64,000 bases of DNA from Streptomyces sp. A1277 (GCF_004795015.1 NZ_SSBI01000036.1:1-64000); one strand, 5' to 3'; positions 48,117 through 57,512 are shown, counted from the stretch's first letter. Numbers and translations are program-made. Notes: generated from the sequence alone by a model not told the origin.

Positions 48117-49003
48117 CAGGTACAGCGCTGGAGGCCGACGGCCTCGGCATGAAGTACCGGAACAGGGGAGGCGGCTGGGCGCTGCGCGACTGCTCGTTCC
48201 GGCTGCCCGCCGGCTCCGTCTGCGCGCTCGTCGGCCCCAACGGGGCCGGGAAGTCCACCCTGCTCACCCTCGCCGCGGGCTTCCTGCGGCCGGCCGAGGG
48301 GACGATACGGGTACTGGGCTCGACGCCCGGCGAGGCCCGGACCCGGATGGGCTACGTGGCCCAGGACAAGCCGCTCTACCCGCAGTTGACGGTCGCCGAG
48401 ACGCTGTGGGCGGGCGCCGAGCTGAACCCCGCGACCTGGGACCAGGACACCGCGGAGCGCGTCGCCGAGCCACTCCCGGCAGGCGCGAAGGTCCGCGCGC
48501 TGTCCGGCGGGCAGCGCACCCGGCTCGCCCTGGCCCTGGCGCTGGGCAAGCGGCCCGAGATCCTGCTGCTGGACGAGCCGATGGCCGACCTCGACCCGCT
48601 CGCCCGCCACCAGCTGATGGGGGTCCTGATGGCCGAGGCCGCCGAACACCGCACCACCATCGTGATGTCCTCGCACATCCTCAGCGAGCTGGAGGGCGCC
48701 TGCGACTACCTGCTCCTCGTCGACGGCGGCCGCGTCCGCCTCGGCGGCGAGACGGACGACCTGCTCGCCGCGCACGCCCTGCTCACCGGCCCCGTACGGG
48801 ACCTCGCCCCGCACACGGTGGTCGAGTCCCGCACCACGGGGCGCGCGCTGACCGCGCTGGTCCGCCCGGAGGGCCCGGTGGATGCCGCCTGGGACAGGGC
48901 CGAGCCCTCCCTGGAGGAGCTGCTGCTGGCCCACCTGCGCTCCCCCGAGGCCCCCGCGCTGCTCACCCCGAGCGCGACGGCCCGTCAGGCGGTGGCCGCA
49001 TGA
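48113..49003 (+). CDS. ABC transporter ATP-binding protein
   Basis: A 296-aa ATPase. Walker A GPNGAGKSTLLTL, Q-loop region MGYVAQDKPLYP, signature LSGGQRTRLALALALGK, Walker B EILLLDEPMADLDPL, H-loop TTIVMSSHIL. The family is the YtrB/CcmA-like group paired with GntR-YtrA regulators, usually exporters sensing cell-wall-active compounds or lipids. It overlaps both neighbours by 4 bp, forming one operon. Confidence 0.94.
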   Translation: MTGTALEADGLGMKYRNRGGGWALRDCSFRLPAGSVCALVGPNGAGKSTLLTLAAGFLRPAEGTIRVLGSTPGEARTRMGYVAQDKPLYPQLTVAETLWAGAELNPATWDQDTAERVAEPLPAGAKVRALSGGQRTRLALALALGKRPEILLLDEPMADLDPLARHQLMGVLMAEAAEHRTTIVMSSHILSELEGACDYLLLVDGGRVRLGGETDDLLAAHALLTGPVRDLAPHTVVESRTTGRALTALVRPEGPVDAAWDRAEPSLEELLLAHLRSPEAPALLTPSATARQAVAA

Positions 49004-49947
49004 GCGCCATCCAACTGCGCGGCCCGGCGCGTCTCGTCGTACGGCAGCAGCGCGGCGCCCTGTGGGCGGCCTGCGCGCTGCTGGTCCTGGGCACCGCCTT
49101 CGTGGTCGCGCTCCGGATCTGGGTCGCCTCCGCGCACGAGAACTGCGCCGACGGCGACACCACGCGCTGCGGCGACGGCACCTACCTGCCCACCTACGCC
49201 CGCAGCGCGTCCCAGACCTACCTGTCGGACGGGGGCACCGCCCTCCTGGTCCTCTCCGTGCTCATCGGGGTCTTCGTCGCGGGCCCGCTGATCGCCCGCG
49301 AACTGGAGAGCGGCACGTTCCGCTTCGCCTGGGCCCAGTCGGTCCCGCCCGCCCGCTGGCTCGCGGCCCGGCTCGCGGTGCCCGCGGTCCTGGCGACCGC
49401 CGGCACGACCGTGCTGCTGCTCGTCTACCGCTGGGGCCGGTCGGGCGTCCGGCGTGGCTCGTCCTACGAGCTGCACTGGTCCCAGAGCGGGATCTTTCCC
49501 GCCCTCGGCCCGGTCGCCGTCGCCTACGCCCTGTTCGCCGTGGCCGTCGGCGCCCTGTGCGCCGTGCTCGTACGCCGCACCCTGCCGGCCATGGGCCTCA
49601 CCGCCGTGGTCCTGGGCGTGGTCATGTACGGCTTCGGCAGGCGCCGCTACGAGCTGTGGCCCACGGTCCGCGGCCTCGGCGGAAAGGGCTGGGACGACAA
49701 TTCCTGGCCCATCGAATCGGGCATGCTCACCTCGTCCGGCAAGGAGCTCTACTGGAAGGACTGCTACGCGCGGAACACCCTGAGCCCGGACTGCCTGAGG
49801 GACCAGGGCGGGGTCACCGACTTCGTCGACCACCACCCCATCTCCCACTTCTGGCCGCTCCAGCTCGTCGAGACCGGCATCCTGCTCGTCCTCGCGGCCG
49901 CCGCCACCGCACTCGCCTTCCGGGTGCTGCGCCGCCGCCACGCCTGA
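49000..49947 (+). CDS. ABC transporter permease
   Basis: A 315-aa membrane protein with about six helices: near 20-40, 75-100, 115-140, 160-190, 195-215 and 285-310. An extracytoplasmic loop has cysteines (ENCADGDTTRCGDGTYLP) and another near the end (YWKDCYARNTLSPDCLRDQG), possibly forming disulfides. Motif REFESG-type (ARELESGTFRFAWAQSV) is typical of ABC-2 permeases paired with YtrB-like ATPases. It completes the GntR-ABC operon. Confidence 0.88.
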   Translation: MSAIQLRGPARLVVRQQRGALWAACALLVLGTAFVVALRIWVASAHENCADGDTTRCGDGTYLPTYARSASQTYLSDGGTALLVLSVLIGVFVAGPLIARELESGTFRFAWAQSVPPARWLAARLAVPAVLATAGTTVLLLVYRWGRSGVRRGSSYELHWSQSGIFPALGPVAVAYALFAVAVGALCAVLVRRTLPAMGLTAVVLGVVMYGFGRRRYELWPTVRGLGGKGWDDNSWPIESGMLTSSGKELYWKDCYARNTLSPDCLRDQGGVTDFVDHHPISHFWPLQLVETGILLVLAAAATALAFRVLRRRHA

Positions 49948-50011
49948 GGCGCCCGGCAGCCGTGTCCGGGGCCGGGAACGGCACCCGGACACGGCCACAC
50001 CGCTTCCTGCA

Positions 50012-50044
50012 CGTCATGTCGTCGTTACCGGGCATTCAGCCGCC
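50012..50044 (+). promoter_or_regulatory. weak PHO-box-like repeats upstream of ppk
   Basis: Three in-phase 11-bp units, CGTCATGTCGT, CGTTACCGGGC and ATTCAGCCGCC, resemble PhoP direct repeats with degenerate ends. ppk is known to be PhoP-controlled in S. lividans, which supports the reading. The sequence match alone is modest. Confidence 0.45.
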
Positions 50045-50190
50045 CTTGCGACCCTCTCAGGATGCAGCCAGCTGTGCCGACCCCCCGCAACGGGCGAAAT
50101 CCCGGCGGAATGCGCCCCGACCGCGCCGCCTTCGCGATCTCGTCCTCCTCCGACGCGCCCCTGGAGCCCTCCGCGCGGAACAATGGGCTC

Positions 50191-52446
50191 ATGAGCCAGC
50201 AGCCCAGCTCCGAGGTCCCGGTCCAGCCCGCCGCCCAACCCTCAGTCGGCTCCCTCGCCGCACACCGGCCGCATGCCGTCGCCTCACCCTCGTCCAGAGG
50301 GGCCGGTCTGTCCACCGCGGCGGACCTCGATCCCGACATCGACGCGGACGCCGACGCGTACGAGCCCGATGTGGACGGGGACGAGCTGCCGCAGGGCCGG
50401 TTCCTGGACCGGGAACGCAGTTGGCTCGCGTTCAACGAACGCGTTCTGGAACTCGCCGAGGACCCGGCCACCCCCCTCCTCGAACGGGCTAATTTCCTCG
50501 CCATCTTCGCGTCGAACCTGGACGAGTTCTTCATGGTCCGGGTGGCGGGCCTCAAGCGCCGCATCGCGACCGGGGTCGCCACCCGGTCCGCTTCCGGCCT
50601 CCAGCCCCGCGAGGTCCTGGACCTGATCTGGACCCGCTCGCGCGAACTCATGGCCCGGCACGCCGCCTGCTACCAGCAGGACGTCGCCCCCGCCCTGTCC
50701 GACGAGGGCATCCAGCTGATCCGCTGGCCGGAGCTGACCGAGAAGGAGCAGGCCCGCCTGTTCACCTTCTTCCGCCAGCGCGTCTTCCCCGTCCTCACCC
50801 CCCTCGCCGTGGACCCGGCGCACCCCTTCCCGTACATCTCCGGCCTCTCGCTCAACCTCGCCGTCGTCGTACGCAACCCGGTCAGCGGCCACCGCCACTT
50901 CGCCCGGGTCAAGGTGCCGCCGCTGCTGACCCGGTTCCTGGAGGCGTCGCCGCAGCGCTACGTACCCATAGAGGACGTCATCGCGGCCCACCTGGAGGAG
51001 CTGTTCCCGGGCATGGAGGTGCTGGCGCACCACATGTTCCGGGTCACCAGGAACGAGGACCTGGAGGTCGAGGAGGACGACGCGGAGAACCTCCTCAAGG
51101 CCCTGGAGAAGGAGCTCATGCGGCGCCGCTTCGGCCCGCCGGTCCGCCTGGAGGTCGAGGAGTCCATCGACCCGTACGTGCTGGACCTGCTGGTCCGCGA
51201 GCTGAAGGTGTCCGACGCCGAGGTCTACCCGCTGCCCGGACCGCTCGACCTGACCGGCCTGTTCGGCATAGCGTCGCTGGACCGGCCCGAGCTGAAGTTC
51301 CCCAACTTCATCGCCGGCACCCACCGCGACCTCGCGGAGGTGGAATCCGCCTCCGCGCCGGACATCTTCGCCGCGCTGCGCGAGCGGGACGTGCTGCTGC
51401 ACCACCCGTACGACTCCTTCTCCACCTCCGTCCAGGCATTCCTGGAGCAGGCGGCGGGCGACCCGGACGTCCTCGCGATCAAGCAGACCCTGTACCGGAC
51501 CTCGGGCGACTCGCCGATAGTGGACGCCCTCATCGACGCCGCCGAGTCCGGCAAGCAGGTCCTCGTCCTCGTCGAGATCAAAGCCCGCTTCGACGAGCAG
51601 GCCAACATCAAGTGGGCGCGCAAACTGGAGGAGGCGGGCTGCCACGTCGTCTACGGGCTCGTCGGCCTCAAGACGCACTGCAAGCTCTCCCTCGTCGTCC
51701 GCCAGGAGGGCGACACGCTGCGCCGCTACTCGCACGTCGGCACCGGCAACTACCACCCCAAGACGGCCCGGCTGTACGAGGACCTCGGCCTGCTCACCGC
51801 CGATCCGCAGGTCGGCGCGGACCTCTCCGACCTCTTCAACCGGCTCTCCGGCTACTCCCGCCGCGAGACCTACCGCCGTCTCCTCGTCGCCCCCAAGTCG
51901 CTGCGCGACGGCCTGGTCGCCCGGATCGCCAAGGAGGTGACGCACCATCGGGCCGGCCGCCCCGCCTACGTACGGATCAAGGTCAACTCCATGGTCGACG
52001 AGGCGGTCATCGACGCCTGCTACCGGGCCGCGCAGGCCGGCGTACCGGTCGACATCTGGGTGCGCGGCATCTGTGCGATCCGCCCCGGCGTCACCGGTCT
52101 CTCCGAGAACATCCGGGTCCGCTCGGTCCTCGGCCGCTTCCTCGAACACTCCCGGGTCTTCGCGTTCGGCAACGGCGGCGAGCCCGAAGTCTGGTTCGGC
52201 AGCGCCGACATGATGCACCGCAACCTCGACCGCCGCATCGAGGCCCTGGTCCGGGTCACCGACCCCGCCCACCGGGCCGCGCTCAGCCGCCTCCTGGAGA
52301 CCGGCATGGCCGACACCACCTCCTCCTGGCACCTGGGCCCCGACGGGAACTGGACCCGGCACTCCGTGGACGCGGACGGCCGGCCCCTGCGGCACGTACA
52401 GGAAATGCTCATTGACGCCCGGAGGCGCCGGCGTGCGACGCCCTGA
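50191..52446 (+). CDS. ppk: polyphosphate kinase 1
   Basis: PPK1 makes inorganic polyphosphate from ATP (and can run backwards). The 751-aa product has the four PPK1 domains. These include N-terminal RFLDRERSWLAFNERVLELA, LDEFFMVRVAGLKRR, and the catalytic histidine region LRRYSHVGTGNYHPKTARLY, whose first His is the phospho-acceptor. Further PPK-C motifs are GVPVDIWVRGICAIRPG and DRRIEALVRVTD. The ATG at 50191 is preferred; a 43-residue in-frame extension (ATG 50062) is possible since PPK starts vary. It begins a ppk-CHAD-NUDIX operon; CHAD overlaps it. Confidence 0.95.
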   Translation: MSQQPSSEVPVQPAAQPSVGSLAAHRPHAVASPSSRGAGLSTAADLDPDIDADADAYEPDVDGDELPQGRFLDRERSWLAFNERVLELAEDPATPLLERANFLAIFASNLDEFFMVRVAGLKRRIATGVATRSASGLQPREVLDLIWTRSRELMARHAACYQQDVAPALSDEGIQLIRWPELTEKEQARLFTFFRQRVFPVLTPLAVDPAHPFPYISGLSLNLAVVVRNPVSGHRHFARVKVPPLLTRFLEASPQRYVPIEDVIAAHLEELFPGMEVLAHHMFRVTRNEDLEVEEDDAENLLKALEKELMRRRFGPPVRLEVEESIDPYVLDLLVRELKVSDAEVYPLPGPLDLTGLFGIASLDRPELKFPNFIAGTHRDLAEVESASAPDIFAALRERDVLLHHPYDSFSTSVQAFLEQAAGDPDVLAIKQTLYRTSGDSPIVDALIDAAESGKQVLVLVEIKARFDEQANIKWARKLEEAGCHVVYGLVGLKTHCKLSLVVRQEGDTLRRYSHVGTGNYHPKTARLYEDLGLLTADPQVGADLSDLFNRLSGYSRRETYRRLLVAPKSLRDGLVARIAKEVTHHRAGRPAYVRIKVNSMVDEAVIDACYRAAQAGVPVDIWVRGICAIRPGVTGLSENIRVRSVLGRFLEHSRVFAFGNGGEPEVWFGSADMMHRNLDRRIEALVRVTDPAHRAALSRLLETGMADTTSSWHLGPDGNWTRHSVDADGRPLRHVQEMLIDARRRRRATP

Positions 52447-53449
52447 CCACCAGACCCAGGCCGGCCCGACCGGCGCGGCCGGTACCACCGGCGTGAGCGC
52501 CGGGGCGGTGCTCGGCCCGTATCTGCGCACCCAGGCCGCGGACTTCCTGCGCAGCCTGCGCCTGCACCGCGAGAACACCTCCCCCACCGACGCCGGTTCC
52601 CGCGCCGCCGAGCAGGCCGCTGCTGCCCTGCGCCGCTCGTCGCGCCGGATCGGCTCCACCCTGCGCACCTTCCGCACGGCGCTCGACCCGCTCTGGGCCG
52701 AGCAGCTGCGTACGGAGCTGGCCTGGCTGTCCGGCACGCTCGCCCGCGAGCACGCCTACGCGGACCGGCTGACCCGGCTCCTCGAAGCGCTGCACGGGCT
52801 GTCCGGCGCCCCCGCCCTCCCCGCCGCCCGCACCGCAGGGGAGCCCGCCGACAAGGGCCGCCCCGTACTCGGCGTCGGGGCGGCGCGCGCCGGCGCACTG
52901 CTGGAGCGGCAGCTGACCCTGGCCCGGACCCGCGCCCACTCCGCCGCCCTCCAGGCCCTCGGCTCGTCCCGCTTCCACGCGGTGGCCGACGCGGTCGCGC
53001 TGCTCGCCTCCGACGTGCCGTTCTCCGCGGCGGCGGCCGGTCCCGCCGGTGAGCTGCTGAGCGGCCCCGCGGACCTGGCGGAGCAGCGGCTGCTCGGCGC
53101 GGTGGCGGCGCTGCCCCCGGACGAGTCGGCCGAGCCGTACAACGAGGCGCACGACGCGCCCTGGCACCAGACCCGGCTGCTGCTGCGGCTGCACCGGTAC
53201 GCCCACGAGGTGGTGCGCGGCGCCCCCGATCCGGTCCTGGCCGCCGCCGGGCACGCGCTCGATCTGCACCGGGACGCGGTGGAGGCGGCCGGTGCGGCGG
53301 CCTCGGCCGCCCGTACGCCGAGGATCGCGCCCGCGACCGCGTACGCCCTCGGTGTGCTGCACGCCGACCAGCGCCACGAGGTGGAGGCGGCGCGCGCGGT
53401 GTTCCGCGAGAGCTGGCCGTACGCGACGACGGGCGCGGTCCGGTCGTGA
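52433..53449 (+). CDS. CHAD domain protein
   Basis: CHAD proteins are helical, rich in conserved His/Arg on a positive surface, and bind polyphosphate. The 338-aa product has GPYLRTQAADFLRSLRLHRE, RRSSRRIGSTLRTFRTALDP, LAWLSGTLAREHAYADRL. The repeated helix pairs continue to RFHAVADAVALLAS. The GTG at 52433 has GGAGG 8 nt upstream and overlaps the ppk 3' end; a TTG earlier (52412) is an alternative. Position directly after ppk supports a polyphosphate role. Confidence 0.9.
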   Translation: MRRPDHQTQAGPTGAAGTTGVSAGAVLGPYLRTQAADFLRSLRLHRENTSPTDAGSRAAEQAAAALRRSSRRIGSTLRTFRTALDPLWAEQLRTELAWLSGTLAREHAYADRLTRLLEALHGLSGAPALPAARTAGEPADKGRPVLGVGAARAGALLERQLTLARTRAHSAALQALGSSRFHAVADAVALLASDVPFSAAAAGPAGELLSGPADLAEQRLLGAVAALPPDESAEPYNEAHDAPWHQTRLLLRLHRYAHEVVRGAPDPVLAAAGHALDLHRDAVEAAGAAASAARTPRIAPATAYALGVLHADQRHEVEAARAVFRESWPYATTGAVRS

Positions 53450-53877
53450 ACGGCACGGTGCGGGCGGCGGGCTGCGTGCTGTGGCGCCGCACGCCCGCGC
53501 CCGCCCGGGGCGTGGAGCTGTGCCTCGTGCACCGGCCGCGTTACGACGACTGGTCCTTCCCCAAGGGCAAGCTGAAGCGCGGCGAGTCCCTGCGGGAGGC
53601 GGCGGTCCGCGAGGTCCTGGAGGAGACGGGCCACCACTGTGTGCCGGGTGCCGTGCTGCCCATGGTCCGGTACGTCGCGAACGGCCGCCCGAAGGAGGTC
53701 ACGTACTGGTCCGCCCAGGCCACGGCGGGCTCCTTCGCCCCGAACAGCGAGGTGGACGGCGTGCTGTGGCTGCCGCCGGACGCCGCCCGTGTACGGCTGT
53801 CGCAGGACCGCGACCGCGAGGTGCTGGACGCGGCGTTGAAGACGCTGCCGGAGAACCCCGGCCCGTCCGGCGTTTGA
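53446..53877 (+). CDS. NUDIX hydrolase
   Basis: A 143-aa NUDIX enzyme with the complete box GKLKRGESLREAAVREVLEE followed by TGHH (GxxxxxExxxxxxxREUxEExGU). It starts NGTVRAAGCVLWRRTPAPAR and includes LVHRPRYDDWSFPKGKLKRG. The substrate may be diadenosine polyphosphate or similar, given the ppk-CHAD context. It overlaps CHAD by 4 bp (GTGA). Its last codons and stop are supplied by a copy of the dispersed element at 53861-53884. Confidence 0.93.
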   Translation: MNGTVRAAGCVLWRRTPAPARGVELCLVHRPRYDDWSFPKGKLKRGESLREAAVREVLEETGHHCVPGAVLPMVRYVANGRPKEVTYWSAQATAGSFAPNSEVDGVLWLPPDAARVRLSQDRDREVLDAALKTLPENPGPSGV

Positions 53878-53884
53878 GGACGGA
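53861..53884 (+). repeat. dispersed intergenic element, copy 2, spanning the NUDIX stop codon
   Basis: GCCCGTCCGGCGTTTGAGGA plus CGGA. Its TTTGAG contains the stop codon TGA of the NUDIX gene, so the element supplies the protein's terminal Gly-Pro-Ser-Gly-Val. See 46585-46610 and 58409-58434 for the other copies. Confidence 0.8.
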
Positions 53885-53993
53885 ACCGACGCCCGCGACC
53901 GGGCCGCCCACGCGTGTGGCCGCCCCACCGCATCCCCGGGCCGCCCATGCGTGCGTGCCGCCCGCCGCGCCCGGAACCCAAGGGCCCGCCACG

Positions 53994-54037
53994 GTTCACC
54001 CCCCGTTCACCCACCCCCGTAAACCACGTCACCTGTT
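53994..54037 (+). promoter_or_regulatory. PHO boxes upstream of pstS
   Basis: Four in-phase 11-bp units: GTTCACCCCCC (53994-54004), GTTCACCCACC (54005-54015), CCCGTAAACCA (54016-54026, degenerate) and CGTCACCTGTT (54027-54037). The first two are near-perfect PhoP direct repeats and the fourth keeps TCACC in phase. The site is about 108 bp upstream of the pstS start, matching the known PhoP operator arrangement of Streptomyces pstS. Confidence 0.9.
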
Positions 54038-54144
54038 CTGCCTAATTTCAGACCTACCGGGTGCAGCGATCAGCCACTGCACCACCCGCGTCGCACGCCG
54101 CCCGCAACAGCAGCCGCGGCGGCTTCTGGAAGGAACACCCGAAA

Positions 54145-55281
54145 GTGAAGCTTCAGCGCAAGAACCGGCTTCGTGCCACCGCGCTCGGTGCCCTCGCCGT
54201 CTCCGGCGCCCTGGTCCTCACGGCGTGCGGTTCGGACGACAACAGCGGCGACACCTCCGCCACCGGCGGCGCCAAGACGAAGGCCGCGTCCAACGTCAAG
54301 TGCGACGGCGCCAAGGGCCAGCTGCGCGCCTCCGGCTCCAGCGCGCAGAAGAACGCCATGGACCTCTGGGTCAAGGAGTACATGGCGGCCTGCTCCGGCG
54401 TGGAGATCAACTACAACTCCTCCTCGTCCGGCGAGGGCATCGTCGCCTTCAACCAGGGCACCGTCGGCTTCGCCGGCTCCGACTCGGCGCTGAAGCCCGA
54501 GGAGGTCGCCGACTCCAAGAAGATCTGCAAGAGCGGCCAGGGCATCAACCTGCCGATGGTCGGCGGGCCGATCGCGGTCGGCTTCCACCTCGAAGGCGTC
54601 GACAGCCTGACGCTGGACGCCCCCACCCTCGCCAAGATCTTCGACACGAAGATCAAGAAGTGGAACGACGAGGCGATCGCCAAGCTCAACCCCGACGCCG
54701 AGCTCCCGGACAAGGCGATCCAGCCCTTCCACCGCTCCGAGGACTCCGGCACCACGCAGAACCTCGGCAAGTACCTGGGCGCCGCCGCCCCGTCCGACTG
54801 GAAGTACGAGGCCGAGAAGAAGTGGCCGGCCCCCGGCGGCCAGGCCGCCTCCGGCTCCTCCGGCGTCGCCACCCAGGTCAAGCAGGTCGACGGCTCGATC
54901 GGCTACTTCGAGCTGTCCTACGCCGCCTCGCAGCAGCTCAGCACGGTCGACATCGACACGGGCGGCTCCACCCCGGTCAAGGCGTCCTCCGAGAACGCCT
55001 CGAAGGCCATCGCCGCCGCCAAGGTCAAGGGCACCGGCAAGGACCTGGCGCTCGACCTCGACTACACCACCAAGGCCGAGGGCGCCTACCCGCTGGTCCT
55101 GGTCACGTACGAGGTCGTCTGCGACACCGGCAACAAGGCCGACACCCTCGGCACGGTCAAGTCCTTCCTGACCTACACCGCCTCCGAGGACGGCCAGAAG
55201 CTCCTCACCGAGGCGGGCTACGCCCCGATCCCCGCGGAGATCAACGCCAAGGTCCGCGAGACCGTCGCCGGCCTCTCGTAA
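54145..55281 (+). CDS. pstS: phosphate-binding lipoprotein PstS
   Basis: PstS captures phosphate outside the cell for the Pst ABC importer. The 378-aa product has a signal peptide with lipobox (VLTACG, Cys about 30) and the PBP core: phosphate-contact segments SGSSAQKNAMDLWVKEY, GFAGSDSALKPEEVADSK, FHRSEDSGTTQNLGKYLG. The GTG at 54145 has GGAAGGA 11 nt upstream; earlier in-frame starts would put about 28 residues before the signal peptide and are rejected. It is controlled by PHO boxes and heads the pstSCAB operon. Confidence 0.96.
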   Translation: MKLQRKNRLRATALGALAVSGALVLTACGSDDNSGDTSATGGAKTKAASNVKCDGAKGQLRASGSSAQKNAMDLWVKEYMAACSGVEINYNSSSSGEGIVAFNQGTVGFAGSDSALKPEEVADSKKICKSGQGINLPMVGGPIAVGFHLEGVDSLTLDAPTLAKIFDTKIKKWNDEAIAKLNPDAELPDKAIQPFHRSEDSGTTQNLGKYLGAAAPSDWKYEAEKKWPAPGGQAASGSSGVATQVKQVDGSIGYFELSYAASQQLSTVDIDTGGSTPVKASSENASKAIAAAKVKGTGKDLALDLDYTTKAEGAYPLVLVTYEVVCDTGNKADTLGTVKSFLTYTASEDGQKLLTEAGYAPIPAEINAKVRETVAGLS

Positions 55282-55425
55282 CGGGAACGGCGCGCACGAC
55301 ACGTACGAAGCAACCGGCGCCCGGTCCGGAACACCCCTCCGGACCGGCCCGCCACGCAAGACCCAGCCCCTCCGGTGCACCGCCGCCAGGGGAGCCCCCG
55401 CTCCCCCACACAGACCGGAAAGACC

Positions 55426-56412
55426 ATGGCTTCCACCACACCACAGATACAGACCCCGCCGGCCGGGCGGTCCCGACCCCGGTCCACGGGCCGCGCCGGG
55501 GACCGGATCTTCCTCGGTCTCTCGCGCGGCTCCGGCATCCTGCTCCTGGTGATCATGGCGTCGATCGCCGTGTTCCTCAGCTACCGCGCCGCCGTCGCCA
55601 TCTCCGAGGACGAGGGCGACTTCCTCACCACCCTCGACTGGAACCCGGCCGGTGACCCGCCCGTCTTCGGCATCGCCGTCCTGCTCTTCGGGACCGTCGT
55701 CAGCTCGGTCATCGCGATGGTCATCGCGGTCCCGGTCGCCGTCGGCATCGCCCTGTTCATCTCGCACTACGCCCCGCGCAAGCTGGCCGGGGTGATCGCG
55801 TACGTCATCGACCTGCTCGCCGCGGTGCCCAGCATCGTCTACGGCATCTGGGGCGCGCTCGTCCTGGTGCCGTACCTGGAGGGGCTGAACCTCTGGCTCG
55901 ACCGGTTCTTCGGCTGGACCTACGTCTTCGAGAAGACCGAGATCGGGGTCGCCCGCTCGCTGTTCACCGTCGGGATCCTGCTCGCGGTCATGATCCTGCC
56001 GATCGTCACCAGCGTCAGCCGCGAGGTCTTCCTCCAGGTCCCGCGGATGAACGAGGAGGCCGCCCTCGCCCTCGGCGCCACGCGCTGGGAGGTCATCCGC
56101 CTCTCGGTGCTGCCGTTCGGCCGCTCCGGCGTGATCTCCGCCTCGATGCTGGGCCTGGGCCGCGCGCTCGGCGAGACGATGGCCGTCGCCACGGTCCTGT
56201 CGCCGAGCTTCCTCATCTCGCTGCACGTGCTCAACCCGGGCGGCGGGACGTTCGCCCAGAACATCGCCGCGAAGTTCGGCGAGGCCGACGCGTTCGGGCG
56301 GGACGCCCTCATCGCCTCCGGCCTGGTCCTCTTCGTCCTCACCCTGCTGGTCAACGGCGCCGCGCGGCTCATCATCGCCCGCCGCAAGGAGTACTCGGGG
56401 GCCAACGCATGA
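55426..56412 (+). CDS. pstC: phosphate ABC transporter permease PstC
   Basis: A 328-aa membrane subunit with six helices. The permease EAA-type loop is REVFLQVPRMNEEAALALGA followed by TRWEVIRLSVLPFGRSGVIS, typical of PstC. The N-terminal about 40 residues are Thr/Pro/Arg-rich. The ATG at 55426 is preferred (CGGAAAG upstream); the frame begins 17 codons earlier without a ribosome site. It overlaps pstA by 4 bp. Confidence 0.95.
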   Translation: MASTTPQIQTPPAGRSRPRSTGRAGDRIFLGLSRGSGILLLVIMASIAVFLSYRAAVAISEDEGDFLTTLDWNPAGDPPVFGIAVLLFGTVVSSVIAMVIAVPVAVGIALFISHYAPRKLAGVIAYVIDLLAAVPSIVYGIWGALVLVPYLEGLNLWLDRFFGWTYVFEKTEIGVARSLFTVGILLAVMILPIVTSVSREVFLQVPRMNEEAALALGATRWEVIRLSVLPFGRSGVISASMLGLGRALGETMAVATVLSPSFLISLHVLNPGGGTFAQNIAAKFGEADAFGRDALIASGLVLFVLTLLVNGAARLIIARRKEYSGANA

Positions 56413-57494
56413 GCCACGCCACCACCACCGGCGTCCAGGAACGCCCGACGCCCGCACCGCCCGCACCGACCGGCAGCCTCAGCAGCCGGACCCTGCCCCG
56501 CCTCGCACCGCTCGGCTTCGCCGCCGTCGCCATCGCCCTGGGCGTCGGCGCCGGCCTCGCCGCCGGCTGGCAGAGCCGCGTGCAGTGGGGCCTGATCTCC
56601 GCGCTGCTCTTCCTGGTGATCTCGTACGTCACCACCAGCGTCGTCGAGAACCAGCGCCAGGCCAGGGACCGCCTCGCCACCAGCCTGGTCTGGGTCTGCT
56701 TCCTGCTCGCCGTCGTCCCGCTCGCCTCACTGCTCTGGACCACCGTCAGCCGCGGCTCGGAGCGCCTGGACTTCTACTTCCTGACCCACTCCATGGCCGG
56801 CGTCCTCGGCCCCGAGGCCGGCGGCGGTGTCTACCACGCCCTGATCGGCACCCTGGAACAGGTCGGCATCGCCACCCTGATCTCCGCCCCGCTCGGCCTG
56901 CTCACCGCGGTCTACCTGGTGGAGTACGGCAAGGGCGCGCTGGCCCGGGCCGTCACCTTCTTCGTGGACGTGATGACCGGCGTCCCGTCCATCGTGGCCG
57001 GCCTGTTCATCCTGTCCATCATGCTGATCGCGGGCCTGGAGCCGTCCGGCCTGATGGGCGCGCTCGCCCTGACGATCCTGATGATCCCGGTCGTGGTCCG
57101 CTCCACCGAGGAGATGCTCAAGCTCGTACCGAACGAGCTCCGCGAGGCGTCCCTCGCCCTCGGCATCCCGAAGTGGCGCACGATCCTGAAGGTGGTCCTG
57201 CCGACCGCGATCGGCGGCATCGCGACGGGCGTCATGCTCGCCGTCGCCCGTATCGCCGGCGAGACCGCGCCGATCATCCTGCTGGTCTTCGGCAGTCAGC
57301 TGATCAACACGAACCCCTTCGAAGGCGCCCAGTCGTCCCTGCCGTTCTACATCTACGAGCAGTACAAGATCGGTGAGGCCGCGTCCTACGACCGCGCCTG
57401 GGCCGCGGCCCTGGTCCTGATCGCCTTCGTCATGATCCTCAACCTGGTGGCCCGCGGCATCGCCCGCTGGAAGGCCCCGCAGACCGGCCGCTAG
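56409..57494 (+). CDS. pstA: phosphate ABC transporter permease PstA
   Basis: A 361-aa membrane subunit. Extra N-terminal helices (about 30-55 and 85-110) precede the permease core. The cytoplasmic coupling loop reads TEEMLKLVPNELREASLALG followed by IPKWRTILKVVLPTAIGG. Length is longer than E. coli PstA, as usual in actinobacteria. Its ATG overlaps the pstC stop, and pstB follows 18 bp later. Confidence 0.95.
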   Translation: MSHATTTGVQERPTPAPPAPTGSLSSRTLPRLAPLGFAAVAIALGVGAGLAAGWQSRVQWGLISALLFLVISYVTTSVVENQRQARDRLATSLVWVCFLLAVVPLASLLWTTVSRGSERLDFYFLTHSMAGVLGPEAGGGVYHALIGTLEQVGIATLISAPLGLLTAVYLVEYGKGALARAVTFFVDVMTGVPSIVAGLFILSIMLIAGLEPSGLMGALALTILMIPVVVRSTEEMLKLVPNELREASLALGIPKWRTILKVVLPTAIGGIATGVMLAVARIAGETAPIILLVFGSQLINTNPFEGAQSSLPFYIYEQYKIGEAASYDRAWAAALVLIAFVMILNLVARGIARWKAPQTGR

Positions 57495-57512
57495 GCCCGG
57501 CGGAAAGCAGCA

